Shown here: positions 45,677 through 56,132 of the stretch, piece after piece
How the letters are laid out: each line of letters starts with the position of its first letter
Position numbering within the stretch: the first letter of the stretch is position 1
DNA from: Allacma fusca
Lineage: Eukaryota; Arthropoda; Collembola; Symphypleona; Sminthuridae
Assembly: GCA_947179485.1 (NCBI GenBank)
Contig: OX359245.1
Span: 33,777,067 to 33,841,066, forward strand
Length of the DNA: 64,000 nt
Reading direction: 5' to 3'
The notes under the pieces: generated by a model
Seen by the model: the letters and a program-made list of their open reading frames with translations, nothing else
Database searches by the model: none
Told to the model about the DNA's origin: nothing
Program-made: the position numbers and the translations under genes

Positions 45677-48558
45677 TTAGCCAGATTCCGCGGGGAAATC
45701 TGACTGATGGTTTAACAACTGTAAATACTTCTACAAATGGCAATTCACAAATTACACATTCTACATCAATTAATTCAACTTTAACTCAACATTCCAAAGG
45801 AATGAATAAAATCAAAGTTATGAAGACTCAGGTTCAAGAAGATGTCCGTTCTCAAGTTACCCCTGATTCAGTGGTATTATCACACACTTCCTCTGTTCTG
45901 AATAATGTTTTCATTACAACTCAACGTGAACAATTCTCAGACACAGACGTCCGTTTCCATTTAAAGATTTTTGGAAATAACTTCACTGTCGAGGCATTGT
46001 GTGATGATGGAGCTGGAATTTCTACGATTTTCCCTTCATGTGTTCACAATATTCAACTAAATAATCCTCAAGGGATTAAACTAAATCTACATAAAGACAA
46101 ATTTATAACTCAAACTGTCTCAAACTCTACAATTATATACAATAAGACTGCTACCATTCACTATTACATTAATGACATTTTACATTCGCATCAATTTGCA
46201 GTTATTCCCAAGTCAAATACTTTACTATTACTTGGTGGAGATTTCTTACGTAAGCATAGAGCCATTGTTAATCATGGTACACTTACAGCAACAATGTTTC
46301 CAGAAATCAATCTTGGCAACAATCTCAACAATGACGACAACAATTCAACAATTTACTCAGGAAAATCAGACTTACCTTCCAATACTTCTACATCAACTAC
46401 AACTAATTCAAATTACACTCATCCCAAGATTCGAAGGATGAATACGGTCCGTACCACACGTCCTTATGAGCTTCTTCCGAGGTCTTGGACGCGTGTAGAC
46501 GTGAAGTCAACTGACAGCTTCACGGGGAATGTCCTCATTTCCCCCAACCGAACTTTAAGGAAGGATTTACTCTTTGGAGATATTGTCTGTCCTATGGAGG
46601 ATGGAGATTCTTACACTTTGGTCTGGAATCCATCAAGAAGACCAACAAGGCTTCAAACCCTCCGCCGGTTTGCTACCTTCGACCAATTCAATGGTGTCGA
46701 GGTCGGAGCGGGTGATTGTCCGGAGACGCGGCAATCACCTACGAAGACTCTTGACCCATTGAAATCGAAGGATTGCAATTTCGGTCCAACGCTAAGGGAG
46801 GACCAGAAGACCGAACTCTTGACCATCATCAACAACTACAGGAGTTGTTTCGCCAAGGATGACACCGAGTTTGGCTGTGTCAACTACAAGTACGTGACCA
46901 TTGACACAGGGGACTCCAAACCGGTCTACACTCCACAATACAGGCTCTCCTTTACCGAGCAGCAGGAGTTAAGGGAGTTGGTCCAACTCCACATCAAGCA
47001 AGGCATTGTGTCCCCTTGTGATTCTCCTTGGAACAACCCAGTCCTACTTGAGATGAAGGCTGATGGGTCCAAGAGGTACGTGCTTGACTTGAGACGTTTC
47101 AACAAGCACGTCGTCAAGAACACGTATCCTCTTCCCATCCCACAGGACCAATTCGACCGACTTCATGGGGCGAAGTGGTTCATCACTCTGGATGCCATCC
47201 AAGGATTCCTACAACGGATGTTGGATGCCAAATCCAGATTGAAGTCGGCCTTCACCACACCGGATGGAAAGTTCTGTATGAACAGACTTCCATTCGGGTT
47301 CATCAATTCCCCCGGAGAATTCCAGAACATGATGGACGACATCCTAGTAGTTCTCCGGTACACCATAGTCCTGGTGTACATTGATGATGTACTGGTGTAC
47401 GCAGGAACCTTCGAGGAGCTGCTGAGACGTTTCATCTTGGTCCTACAGCGAGCTCAACAGTTTGGACTAATGTTCAAACTAAAGAAGTGCAAGGTCGGAT
47501 TCCAGGAAATCGAGTTTTTGGGACTCAAGATCAGTGCCGATGGCAAGGCACCGATCCCCCTTAAACTCGAACCCATCCTCAACATGGAACCCTGCACGGA
47601 CTTGGCTTCACTCCGAAGATTCCTGGGCAATACGGAATGGTACCGTCATTTCATCAAGGATTATGCGTCTATTGCCAGGCCTTTGAATGAACTCCGCAAG
47701 AAGGGAATTCCGTTAAGGTGGTCTGAAGAGTGCGATACGGCTTTTCGACAACTGAAGCAGGCACTCATGAGCGCACCAGTATTGGAATTTTTCAATACTG
47801 AGGCTGATTTATATTTATACACTGATGCTAGCTCTTATGCTGTAGGTGCCATTCTACACCAGTCCATAGATGGGAAGAAGCTTCATCCCATCCACTATGC
47901 TTCTAGGAACCTCACAGAGGCTGAGAAGAAGTGGGACGCCCGAGAACGAGAAGCTCTTGCAATTGTTTGGGGACTGGAAAAGTTCAGGCAGTATGTGTAT
48001 GGTCGCCATATACACATACGGACGGACCATCACAGCCTGCAGTACCTCCAGAGCATCAAGGATCCTCATAACCGAATTGCAAGATGGACCATGGTTCTTG
48101 CAGCCCAGCCACATACCATCGAACATGTTAAAGGTTCGAAAATGGCACATGTGGATTGCTTATCTCGAGCCGTCAATTGTAGACTTCGGACAACTTTAGT
48201 AGACTCGACTGAAGAGGAAATAGGTGCCGAAGACATGGTAATTAATGCTACCGTTGGTGGTAATGTTCAGTTATTCAAGACTAAGCAATATGAAGATGAT
48301 TTTCTCAGGAACATTATTATGACTTTAAATAAGAGTGGTGATCATATTAGTGACCCGCCACATATTTTTGGAACTAATTATGCTTTAATACATGGATTAC
48401 TTTATAGACTTGATAAAGGTAATACTCCTAATCCCTGGAAATTAGTTATTCCTAAAGACATGCGTGCGACAATATTAAAACTTGTACATGAAGACCCTAC
48501 AACAGGTCACGCTTCGATTTATAAGACTTATTCGGTTTTACATATGCGGTATTATTGA
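45667..48558 (+). CDS. pol: Gypsy pol: protease, RT, RNase H, integrase start (frame -1 again)
   Basis: First ATG at 45802, but the frame is open from 45667 at the slippery site, so a fusion is likely. Domains in order: aspartic protease with DDGAG in place of the usual D(S/T)GA (46003) and LLLGGDFLRKH as the flap-end motif; reverse transcriptase with YVLDLRRFNKHV, LPFGFINSPGEFQ and the catalytic VYIDDVLVY (about 47377); RNase H with YTDASSYAVGAIL and the terminal TDHHSL; and the start of the integrase HHCC zinc domain (HEDPTTGHASIYKT). Reading stops at TGA 48556-48558, a position where a Trp is usual between the His and Cys pairs. The pol core is GC-richer than the flanks. Confidence 0.9.
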   Translation, partial: FKLISQIPRGNLTDGLTTVNTSTNGNSQITHSTSINSTLTQHSKGMNKIKVMKTQVQEDVRSQVTPDSVVLSHTSSVLNNVFITTQREQFSDTDVRFHLKIFGNNFTVEALCDDGAGISTIFPSCVHNIQLNNPQGIKLNLHKDKFITQTVSNSTIIYNKTATIHYYINDILHSHQFAVIPKSNTLLLLGGDFLRKHRAIVNHGTLTATMFPEINLGNNLNNDDNNSTIYSGKSDLPSNTSTSTTTNSNYTHPKIRRMNTVRTTRPYELLPRSWTRVDVKSTDSFTGNVLISPNRTLRKDLLFGDIVCPMEDGDSYTLVWNPSRRPTRLQTLRRFATFDQFNGVEVGAGDCPETRQSPTKTLDPLKSKDCNFGPTLREDQKTELLTIINNYRSCFAKDDTEFGCVNYKYVTIDTGDSKPVYTPQYRLSFTEQQELRELVQLHIKQGIVSPCDSPWNNPVLLEMKADGSKRYVLDLRRFNKHVVKNTYPLPIPQDQFDRLHGAKWFITLDAIQGFLQRMLDAKSRLKSAFTTPDGKFCMNRLPFGFINSPGEFQNMMDDILVVLRYTIVLVYIDDVLVYAGTFEELLRRFILVLQRAQQFGLMFKLKKCKVGFQEIEFLGLKISADGKAPIPLKLEPILNMEPCTDLASLRRFLGNTEWYRHFIKDYASIARPLNELRKKGIPLRWSEECDTAFRQLKQALMSAPVLEFFNTEADLYLYTDASSYAVGAILHQSIDGKKLHPIHYASRNLTEAEKKWDAREREALAIVWGLEKFRQYVYGRHIHIRTDHHSLQYLQSIKDPHNRIARWTMVLAAQPHTIEHVKGSKMAHVDCLSRAVNCRLRTTLVDSTEEEIGAEDMVINATVGGNVQLFKTKQYEDDFLRNIIMTLNKSGDHISDPPHIFGTNYALIHGLLYRLDKGNTPNPWKLVIPKDMRATILKLVHEDPTTGHASIYKTYSVLHMRYY

Positions 48559-49077
48559 AAGAATATGTTCCGTGATGTACAAAAGTTTCTAATGTCTTGT
48601 GAACTCTGTCAAATTCATAATCCACGTAATGCGACTGCCGTGGGGCAACGTAAGACTTTGCCTCCGCCGTCCCAAGCACTTTCAAGAGTAGCTTTGGACT
48701 ATATCGGCCCTCTTGATACGACAAGCCGAGGTAACAAGTATGCACTTGTTATGATTGACTATACCACACGTTATGTATTTGCTTTACCCAGCCGAACCGC
48801 TACAGCTAATGACTCAGTTAGACTCTTAAATAATGCAATAGTTTCGGTGCATCATTGTCCGCGTGAAATTGTCACGGACGGTGGTACTCATTTTACGGGC
48901 AAAGACTTTACTGACCATTTTAAATCTAATGGAATAAAACATATCATTGTTATGCCAAATAGTCCACAATCTAACGGGTTAGTTGAACGTCAAAATCGTA
49001 CTCTAAAAGGTTTCCTCAGGAAATATATTGAAAAAGACTTCAAAATGGGATATATTATTACCCTTAGCTGTGCGTAG
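48559..49077 (+). pseudogene. Gypsy integrase core, separated by a nonsense codon
   Basis: Same frame as pol after the TGA. It continues the HHCC domain (CELCQIH) and the DDE core: ALDYIGPL, IVTDGGTHFTG and NGLVERQNRTLKGFL supply the Asp, Asp and Glu. A +1 frameshift in an A run near 49040 ends the frame; the continuation (LPLAVRSHNFHVN...) is read from 49028 in the next frame until TGA 49262-49264. Confidence 0.85.
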
Positions 49078-49264
49078 CCATAACTTCCATGTTAATCAAG
49101 GCACTAATTACTCCCCATATTACTTATTTCATGGTCGTGATCCAATCACGAAATTTGACTTATTGACTCCAGTATTATGTCCAGACAACATTAAATCTCC
49201 AGAGGAAATTCAACAAGATCTGTCGCTGGCGACGGATAAAGCTGTTGAATCTACTAAGACATGA

Positions 49265-51628
49265 CAAGAAAATCGTGATAAAATTTACAATGCTAATAAA
49301 ACCGCGCATAATTATAAAGTTGGGGATTTAATTGTGTTTAAAATACAAGACGGACCAAAACTGGGGCCAAAATGGTCATCTCCGTACGAAATAGTGAAAA
49401 TCTTGGGTAATTCTTCATTCGAAGTAAAACCGCTAATTACAGCTCAAGGCCAAAGAAATCGGCATGTTCATGTCGAAAATATGAAACCTTATATAAGTCC
49501 CGAACCTTGGTGCGTGTCATATGAACCTTTAACCTTTCCCTCAGGAATTGACTTTAGTGAAAATGACAGTATGTGGAATTGCCAAGGCTCAGTATTTCAA
49601 ACTTCATTTTACCAACCAAGACCTTATAATAATTCCAACAGGAATTTTACATATAGTGAATCATTGAATTCCGATAGTAGTAGTGGTTCTTACTTTGATG
49701 GCACAAGAGGAAATAGCCTGATCAACTCTTTCCTTCCCATCTCAACAATGCATCCCACTAATTCTACACATCACAGCCATACTGATATTGAAAGGGCCCG
49801 TTCACACAGTATGCGTACCAGAAGTATGAATTCTACTTCCTATTATTTTTCTAACATGAGTACACTTGGTGAGCCTAGTACTTCTCGCCAGTACAATTTA
49901 AATAATATCCGAAATCGACCTTCTTCTTCAAGAATTGTGTCTCATTCAACTACTTATAATAATAATTCAAGTCAACGACATTTAACTCAGGAAAATAACT
50001 TGAGTGATATTCCAGAGGAGCATTTAACCCCTCCACATATAATTCCCACGATGGAATTTCAGAGTAACTCTTATGCGCAAAGTGCTACTCATCACCCAGA
50101 ATCGGTTCCTAGAATAAATTCAGGCCCGTTTCGTAATACACGTAGTAAGCGGACAATTACTGAATTTAATTTGTTATCTGCTACAAAAAGAACCAGAAGA
50201 GTTCTTATTCCTCTTGACACGGTCTCATCGCAAGAAATAATAAGTTCTGCTGAACCAGTGCAAGAAGAAATAAATAATATAACTCCAATAATAAATGTAA
50301 CTTTGAATCTAAATCCGAACTCTAACATTATGAATGAATACTATGTCAATAATGAGAATAATTTCCCTCAGGAAAATGTGATTTTAAATAATGATACTCA
50401 AAGAGAAACTAATATTATTGACAATGACATTCCCAATAATTACTCACATGTGCATATGGAATACAATCCTACGTTTCAGATGGCAAACTTTACGAATGTA
50501 GTGACTAATAATAACCGTGCTACAACAGACATGTTCGGAAATTTTCAGCCCATTTCTACTGAAATCCGACAACTTGAAACTTTTATTCCAGGAGAATTAT
50601 TTTTTGGCACAGAGTATAGAAATCAAAATACTAATTCCTCTGATTCTCCAAATACCAAATCACCAACTATTAAATCTGTTGACAGTGATATAACCGCAAT
50701 AAAAAATCCAGACTCTTCACGTTTTGAGAATGTTCTTAGTGACTCTGATATTTTTGAGGAGGACAATCCCATGAACAATTATCTCAATGAATATCTTCAT
50801 CAACCTAGTTTAGGTAGATTGAGTATTTCAAACTCACTTCAAGAATCTTTCCATAGTTGTGTCACGACTCCCTCCGCAAAATCACAATCGTCACATGAAT
50901 TATTATTTTCTCCCCATATAAACATATTCCAGGGGCAAAGTGAAACTCTCTCAATAACTACTAATACTATTCCTATAGACATTCAAAATGATATTCTGGA
51001 ACAAAATCATGAGGATATTATAAGTTCCTTATCACTATTAGTAGCAACAGACGACACTTTACATCCTGTAAAGATTGAACTCAATAATATCAGTGATACA
51101 CAATCGGTTCCTCAGGAACAGTTAAATTATACGTTGTGTGAATTTTATACTGTGTTTAAAGACATAATAATTCCGAGAATAATTAAACTCTTCAACAAAA
51201 ATATTGAGCGAAAAGAACAGGCAGAAATCGCTATCTTGTGTGCTTATAAGGAAAAGTTTGAGAGTGTACAGACACTCATTTATTTTCCCAAGTGGGAGAA
51301 TAAATTCTTTAAGTGTATAAGGAGAGAGAGGAAACTACGACCCGTCGTCGATCCACACCGTGTTGCCACGTCACAGACGCACACGGCGTGTATCTCTGAA
51401 CATACAGACGTGCGTGAGGAGAGTAATGATTTGGCAACAGGGCGTGTCCCAGAGGCAGTCTCTCACTCACTCACTCACTCACTCACTCATCACTACACAC
51501 AGCCAAAGTGTGCACACACAAGTATCTCAGTCAGTACTTCCTTATATACCAGTACGACAAGATACTCCTGCGAAGCTAAGGAAATCATCGCGTATCAGTG
51601 CGTTACAGAAGGAAATTCCTTTTGTTAG
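49265..51628 (+). pseudogene. Integrase GPY-type C-terminus plus long Ser/Asn-rich tail
   Basis: Continues in frame after TGA 49262. GPKWSSPYEIVKIL with VGDLIVFK upstream is the GPY/F module at the end of Gypsy integrases (49320-49490). About 700 further codons follow, rich in Ser, Asn and Thr and without TM segments or known domains, so it is not an env protein. The frame fails at a TCAC microsatellite (51461-51489). Confidence 0.7.
51461..51489. repeat. (TCAC)n microsatellite in the Gypsy tail ORF
   Basis: About seven tetranucleotide units. Downstream coding potential moves to another frame, as expected if the repeat gained or lost units. Confidence 0.85.
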
Positions 51629-52193
51629 AGATAAATCACCAAGATTTCAAAAACTTAAGTGTAAAAAGATCATTCATAAAGTATTTCCTACAGTGACTTC
51701 AAGTTCTCACATTAATATTTCTCAAATTCAGAACTCCATTCTAAGTAAGCTAGTTAATCCTACGAATTTTCGGACTTTTAAGGGTAAGACCAAAACTAAC
51801 ATTGAAATTTTTTCTTTGGAAGCTGTTACAATCCCTCAGGGAAAAACTAATAATATAGAGGACTCACATCCTCCGGCTTCCAAAATACGGAAACTTATAA
51901 AGCCCAAAAGTATTCGAACTCAAAGTGTTCCCGATAATTTCCCATATGATATACCAGGACGTACAACTCCTCCAGTAATTGCCCCCGTCCAATTATCTGA
52001 GGAGGTATTTGTAGATTCACTTGAGGCATTTCCAGTTGATAAAGTTTCCTCAGGAAACAAGCGACGACTTTCAGCGTCTTCAGTATCTCAGGAATTATTT
52101 AAACAATCAACGAGGTTTGACCCCTCCCAGGTACAATCTCGTCCAAAAAGACTTGTTGCCAAAACGCCTCCGTCCTTCTCGTATAAAGATTAA
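51490..52193 (+). pseudogene. End of the Gypsy pol tail in a shifted frame
   Basis: After the microsatellite the plausible reading continues in the frame ending at TAA 52191-52193. It is Lys/Pro-rich (for example LIKPKSIRTQSVPD) and ends with RPKRLVAKTPPSFSYKD. Function unknown. Confidence 0.5.
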
Positions 52194-52744
52194 GATACAA
52201 AAGTTCAGCGTGCTCTTCGCCATATTTTTTTAGTGACCAACGCAGACTTTTAGTTCATTTGTGTATTACAGTGATTGCCTTATTTAATTTTCATAAAAAT
52301 TTATTAACATTATTCCTTAGGAATAACTTATCAGTGAACTTCTGGTATGATAAATCGAGTGAACAGTGCCAAATCTATATATAGGTGAATTTATATATAT
52401 ATCTACCCAAATTATTTTTCTTTTATTACAGACTTTTATGCCATTGGGTGACTGTAATCTGGCATATCGTGGATTTCCTAGGAACTCAAAAAGATTTGAG
52501 AAATTAACCACTTCGTAAGTACCACTAACACTGCAAATACAACGGTCGAATTTCACGATGTGCCCGGTTTTAGTACCCTGAATATAAATTGACTCAAACT
52601 CTACCGAGTGCATTTCTTATATTGTGCGAAGAAAATATAATTAACTTATTATGAATACATATTTGATTACGTATATATACATATGTACAAGTAACTATAC
52701 CTGTGTACCATTGGAAAAGTAAATAAGAGGATCATGTTTGTTAA

Positions 52745-52769
52745 TCATGTCTTTCTATTGATATTCCTT
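52745..52769 (+). promoter_or_regulatory. Splice-acceptor-like tract before ORF3
   Basis: A T-rich tract ending TATTCCTTAG lies nine bases before ATG 52779. The second Gypsy copy has an equivalent TTATTCCTACAG just before its ORF3 ATG. Confidence 0.55.
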
Positions 52770-52778
52770 AGTATCGGA

Positions 52779-53696
52779 ATGGATGTTAAATACACGGTAG
52801 ACATTTTCAATGCTAGACTCGAAGCGGTTCAAGCTACAAAATCCATGGATTATTTGTTTACAAAACAAGAAGAAGATGCCCTGGAACTGGAGCGAGTTAT
52901 AGATACTCTCCAGCGATACAAAAACATGAAATTCCCTCCGGAAATAAAGGAAGAACCAGGCACGTCGAGCACTTCTTCGAACACACCGCCTATGGCCGTC
53001 AAGACTTCCCCGGAAATTCCAAAAGATCTCAAACTTCATCCTTGGAGACCGGAGATGCCACTCTCTATTCACAGTGTGAATGATCAGGCCAGATGTCATG
53101 TGTGCAATCTACCTACTCCAACCTTATCATTCCTTAGTCATCACATGGATTCACACCGAGTGGAAACCGTTCCGTATATAAGATTCCCGTTGGACACCAA
53201 TTATTACATGAAGCCGACAGCGAGGCAAGAAGTTGATCAAGTTTCTACAACCATAAGGGTTCCGGTGGAATGCATTGGCATTGTTATGGGACCTCAGGGA
53301 GCTACCAAAAAGGAACTAGGAAAGTTTTTAGTTGAATGCTCTGTGGACCTTTGGCAGTTTAATATGAGAGAACGTTTAGTACATATTTCAGGTACCCCAC
53401 AACACATTTGGAACTTCCAAAAAGACCTTCTGGCTCTATTTCCACCTTGTATCTGGGAGATGAAAAACAGATTCCTTAAGGAAAACATTCCAGTACCGTA
53501 TCCAGACGACTATCCTTTCATATTTTATATGGATTCGGATGTTATTATGCATCTGCCAAAACTTTGTGCGCAATGAAGACAAACAGGACATTCAATGTTC
53601 AATTGTTCAAGATACAACTATCAATGCAAGGCTTGCTACAACCCTGGACATAAGTATATGGAGTGTCCCGTCCGTATCATTTTCGGACATTATTGA
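52779..53696 (+). pseudogene. Gypsy ORF3: C2H2 finger, KH-like domain, two CCHC knuckles (one nonsense codon)
   Basis: Begins at ATG 52779, which aligns with the start of the intact homologue at 63970 (minus strand). The open stretch upstream of it is probably intron. Parts: an acidic helical N-terminus; a low-complexity linker; a C2H2 finger (C106, C109, H122, H126); a KH-like fold at about residues 158-222, with IRVPVECIGIVMG, the GxxG loop GPQG (171-174) and a closing VHISG strand; then two C-x2-C-x4-H-x4-C knuckles (C263...C276 and C283...C296). TGA at 53574-53576 replaces the second Cys of knuckle 1; the frame is otherwise open to TGA 53694. Likely an RNA-binding accessory protein; its role is unknown. 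Confidence 0.8.
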
Positions 53697-53952
53697 TCTT
53701 CCTTAGGATTCATTCCAATTGTATCTGCTAAAATGAATGATCCCATTATACTTTTTTATGAGAGAGAGAGAATGTATTTTTTTTTTCTGTTTTTGTTTGT
53801 TTTTCATGGTACTCAATAGTGTTTCAAATTGAGACCAGAACAATAGTTTACATGTGTTAATACTTATGTTTGTATTAATTTCAAATCTATAATTACCTTC
53901 ATATCCCTTATGGAATCTAATTGTTTTAAATTTCGAGGTCGAAATTTTCCGT

Positions 53953-53964
53953 ACGTAGGGGGTG
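53953..53964 (+). other. Polypurine tract
   Basis: GTAGGGGGTG directly precedes the 3' LTR; the second Gypsy copy has GAAGGGGGTG at the same point. Confidence 0.7.
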
Positions 53965-54477
53965 TGTAAGGATGTTAAAATAGTATGTTAATCTTAAGAG
54001 ACGATTTCCTTAGGAAGAACTCTCCACATCCATATTTGAATATCTTTCATTACGGAAAATGTAAATAGGAGAGAGATGAGAGGACAGATGTGTGTAGAGA
54101 GGACATTCTGGATTGAATAGGGTATGAGAGAAGAACTAGCCTCTCTAGTTAGAAATATTTCAGTGTGTTAATTTTAGAGACTGATCCTTACCTGTAATAT
54201 TCCTAAGGGAAAAGTCTTCGTGAAATATATTGTCAAGAATAAATATAAAAGAGTTATTTAATCAAACATTACTCAAAGATTACCCCATATTATTATACGC
54301 AGCATACACTCGTGCCACTTAGGCAGTACCCCTCATTTAAGTGTTTTTAGGAGAGTTTGTGAAAGGGCTCTCCGTGTCTGTGAACTACATCCCTTATAAA
54401 GGTTCAGGATATTTAGGATTGGGTTTAATATTAACTTTAAATTCATAAACATTTATCACCCAAAACTAAACCTTTCA
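53965..54477 (+). repeat. 3' LTR (513 bp)
   Basis: Same length as the 5' LTR and nearly identical (differences seen include TGC/TGT at the start, GGGCAAGAG/GGGTATGAG and TTCATGA/TTCAGGA). Confidence 0.95.
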
Positions 54478-54481
54478 AGGG

Positions 54482-56132
54482 TAATATTTATATGTAGATA
54501 CATATCATGTTTGTCAAGTTTCGTGGTAGTTGTCCTTTGGGAGCACCTCGAAAAAAAGTGTAATGCTGTGTATATGGGGATCAGGGGACGCTGCGCCCAG
54601 CAACAGCCTGCAGTATACAATTTTAACAATTTATTTAGCCCCTTTGTATCACACAGAATGAAAATTCGTGAAGAGGGGCATTATCGTAGCATTGATTTGA
54701 AACTACAGAATGTGTCCGAAAGAGCTACTATAACCGCTTGAGTGAGCACATTTCTGCACCGGGAGTGTACCCTAAAATTTCTGCGTAAATTTTTTTAAAG
54801 TTTCCAAAGCAGACAAATCTGTTTTCAGTTGCTTCTCCCATTTTTAACTTGGACTAGATATGTAATTATATTCACATAACATGCAGTTGAACACCATCAA
54901 ATTTACTACCTAGTACCCACAATATGGAATGTGCTTATGACATTTCTCTTTGCATTGTCGTTTTGCAGAGGAATTTCTCCAACCTTACTTACTGAAATGA
55001 AATCTTAGTAGTTTAAGAATAGAAATATAAAGAAGAATTTTACAAAAAATACTACAAAAAATTGGGGAAACAATATCAGATTTTTTATAAATTTGAGTGC
55101 CTTGAACTGAGCTTCCTTAAAATTCCGTGACAGTAAAATCAATGGAGTGTAAGCATGTACTAACAATTAGCGTAAGCTCATCATGAAATACCCAGGTGTT
55201 CCTTCCAAGTTTAAAACCATAAATCGGAATCCCCTTTGGCAAAGCGTCCGTGTATTGTGGTGAGTGATAGAATTTTTAAAATGTTTCAAAAATTTGGTAG
55301 CACTTTTTAAAAATTGAAATATACAGTCAAATGCTGTAAACACTTAAAAGATTTTTGCTTTTTTCAAACTCAATTTTAACTTTGGAAAAAAACTACAAGC
55401 AGGTTGTAGAAATTTCAAGCTTTTTTCTAAAATAAATATCAGAACCTGAATTATCTAGCAGGGCAATCACAGTGACCTAAAGGCCTTGCGCTCCATTAAA
55501 AACAAATCCTCATATCCTCAACGATTTTCTCAGCAAAAGTAGTAAAATTGTAGCCGCAACCTCAACGCTAATGGTTCTCTGAAATTATAATAATAGTGTT
55601 ACCGGCGTATAGCAATTGCAATTATGGTGGAGCGTATAATCTTCAGTTTTTTTTGGATACCCTCAACTCTTCAATCTTAGTTACTTATACATTAAAAATA
55701 ATAAATTTCTGTTCAGACAAAGGGCCAACGTTAACTATTGAAGTAATTAGATAAAGGGTTAAAACGCTTGTACTTGTTTAATGCTAAAATTCCTCAAACA
55801 ATAACATTTCCAAAAACTGTCCACTTATCCAAAAGTCAGACATGCCGGTTTGCTTCCGGCCCAACTACTAACTACACTATTTCTTCCATAAAAATTCAGA
55901 GTTAAATTAAGAGTTCAGCATCCATATTTTGAATTTAATTAACAAATAGATACTTAAACACGAAACTGGTACAACTATTATTCGTCGTAATGATACTCAC
56001 TACAGTTGATACTAATGTATGAAGATGTATGCAATGAACCACACGAAATGTAAACTTTAAACAAACAAATTAATCGAAGGATACGGAAAAAGCAGCATGT
56101 CACGCCTGCTTGGTCGTTTTAAATGACATCAA
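54482..56132. other. Intergenic, nothing recognised
   Basis: 1.6 kb without conserved ORFs or repeats found in the rest of the window. Confidence 0.45.

Larger units (their letters stand above)
43212..54477 (+). mobile_element. Complete Ty3/Gypsy LTR retrotransposon with a KH/zinc-finger ORF3 (11,266 bp)
   Basis: Two 513-bp LTRs (TG...CA) bound gag, pol and a third ORF. The target duplication AGGG lies at 43208-43211 and 54478-54481. Gene order is gag - protease - RT - RNase H - integrase - long low-complexity tail - ORF3, typical of Ty3/Gypsy in its RT-before-integrase order. LTRs differ at only a handful of positions, so the insertion is young, yet pol and ORF3 contain stops and frameshifts. 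It seems non-autonomous now. Confidence 0.95.

Noticed and set aside
49334-51628. Possible envelope gene downstream of integrase
   Set aside because: No signal peptide, transmembrane segment, fusion peptide or cleavage site; the start is the integrase GPY module and the rest is low-complexity.
52734-52778. Hydrophobic N-terminal extension of ORF3 resembling a signal peptide
   Set aside because: It is the translation of a pyrimidine-rich splice-acceptor tract; the homologue at 63970 has no such extension.
53574-53576. Selenocysteine coding at the TGA that replaces a zinc-knuckle Cys
   Set aside because: No evidence for a SECIS element; the homologue uses an ordinary Cys codon, so a nonsense mutation is the simpler reading.
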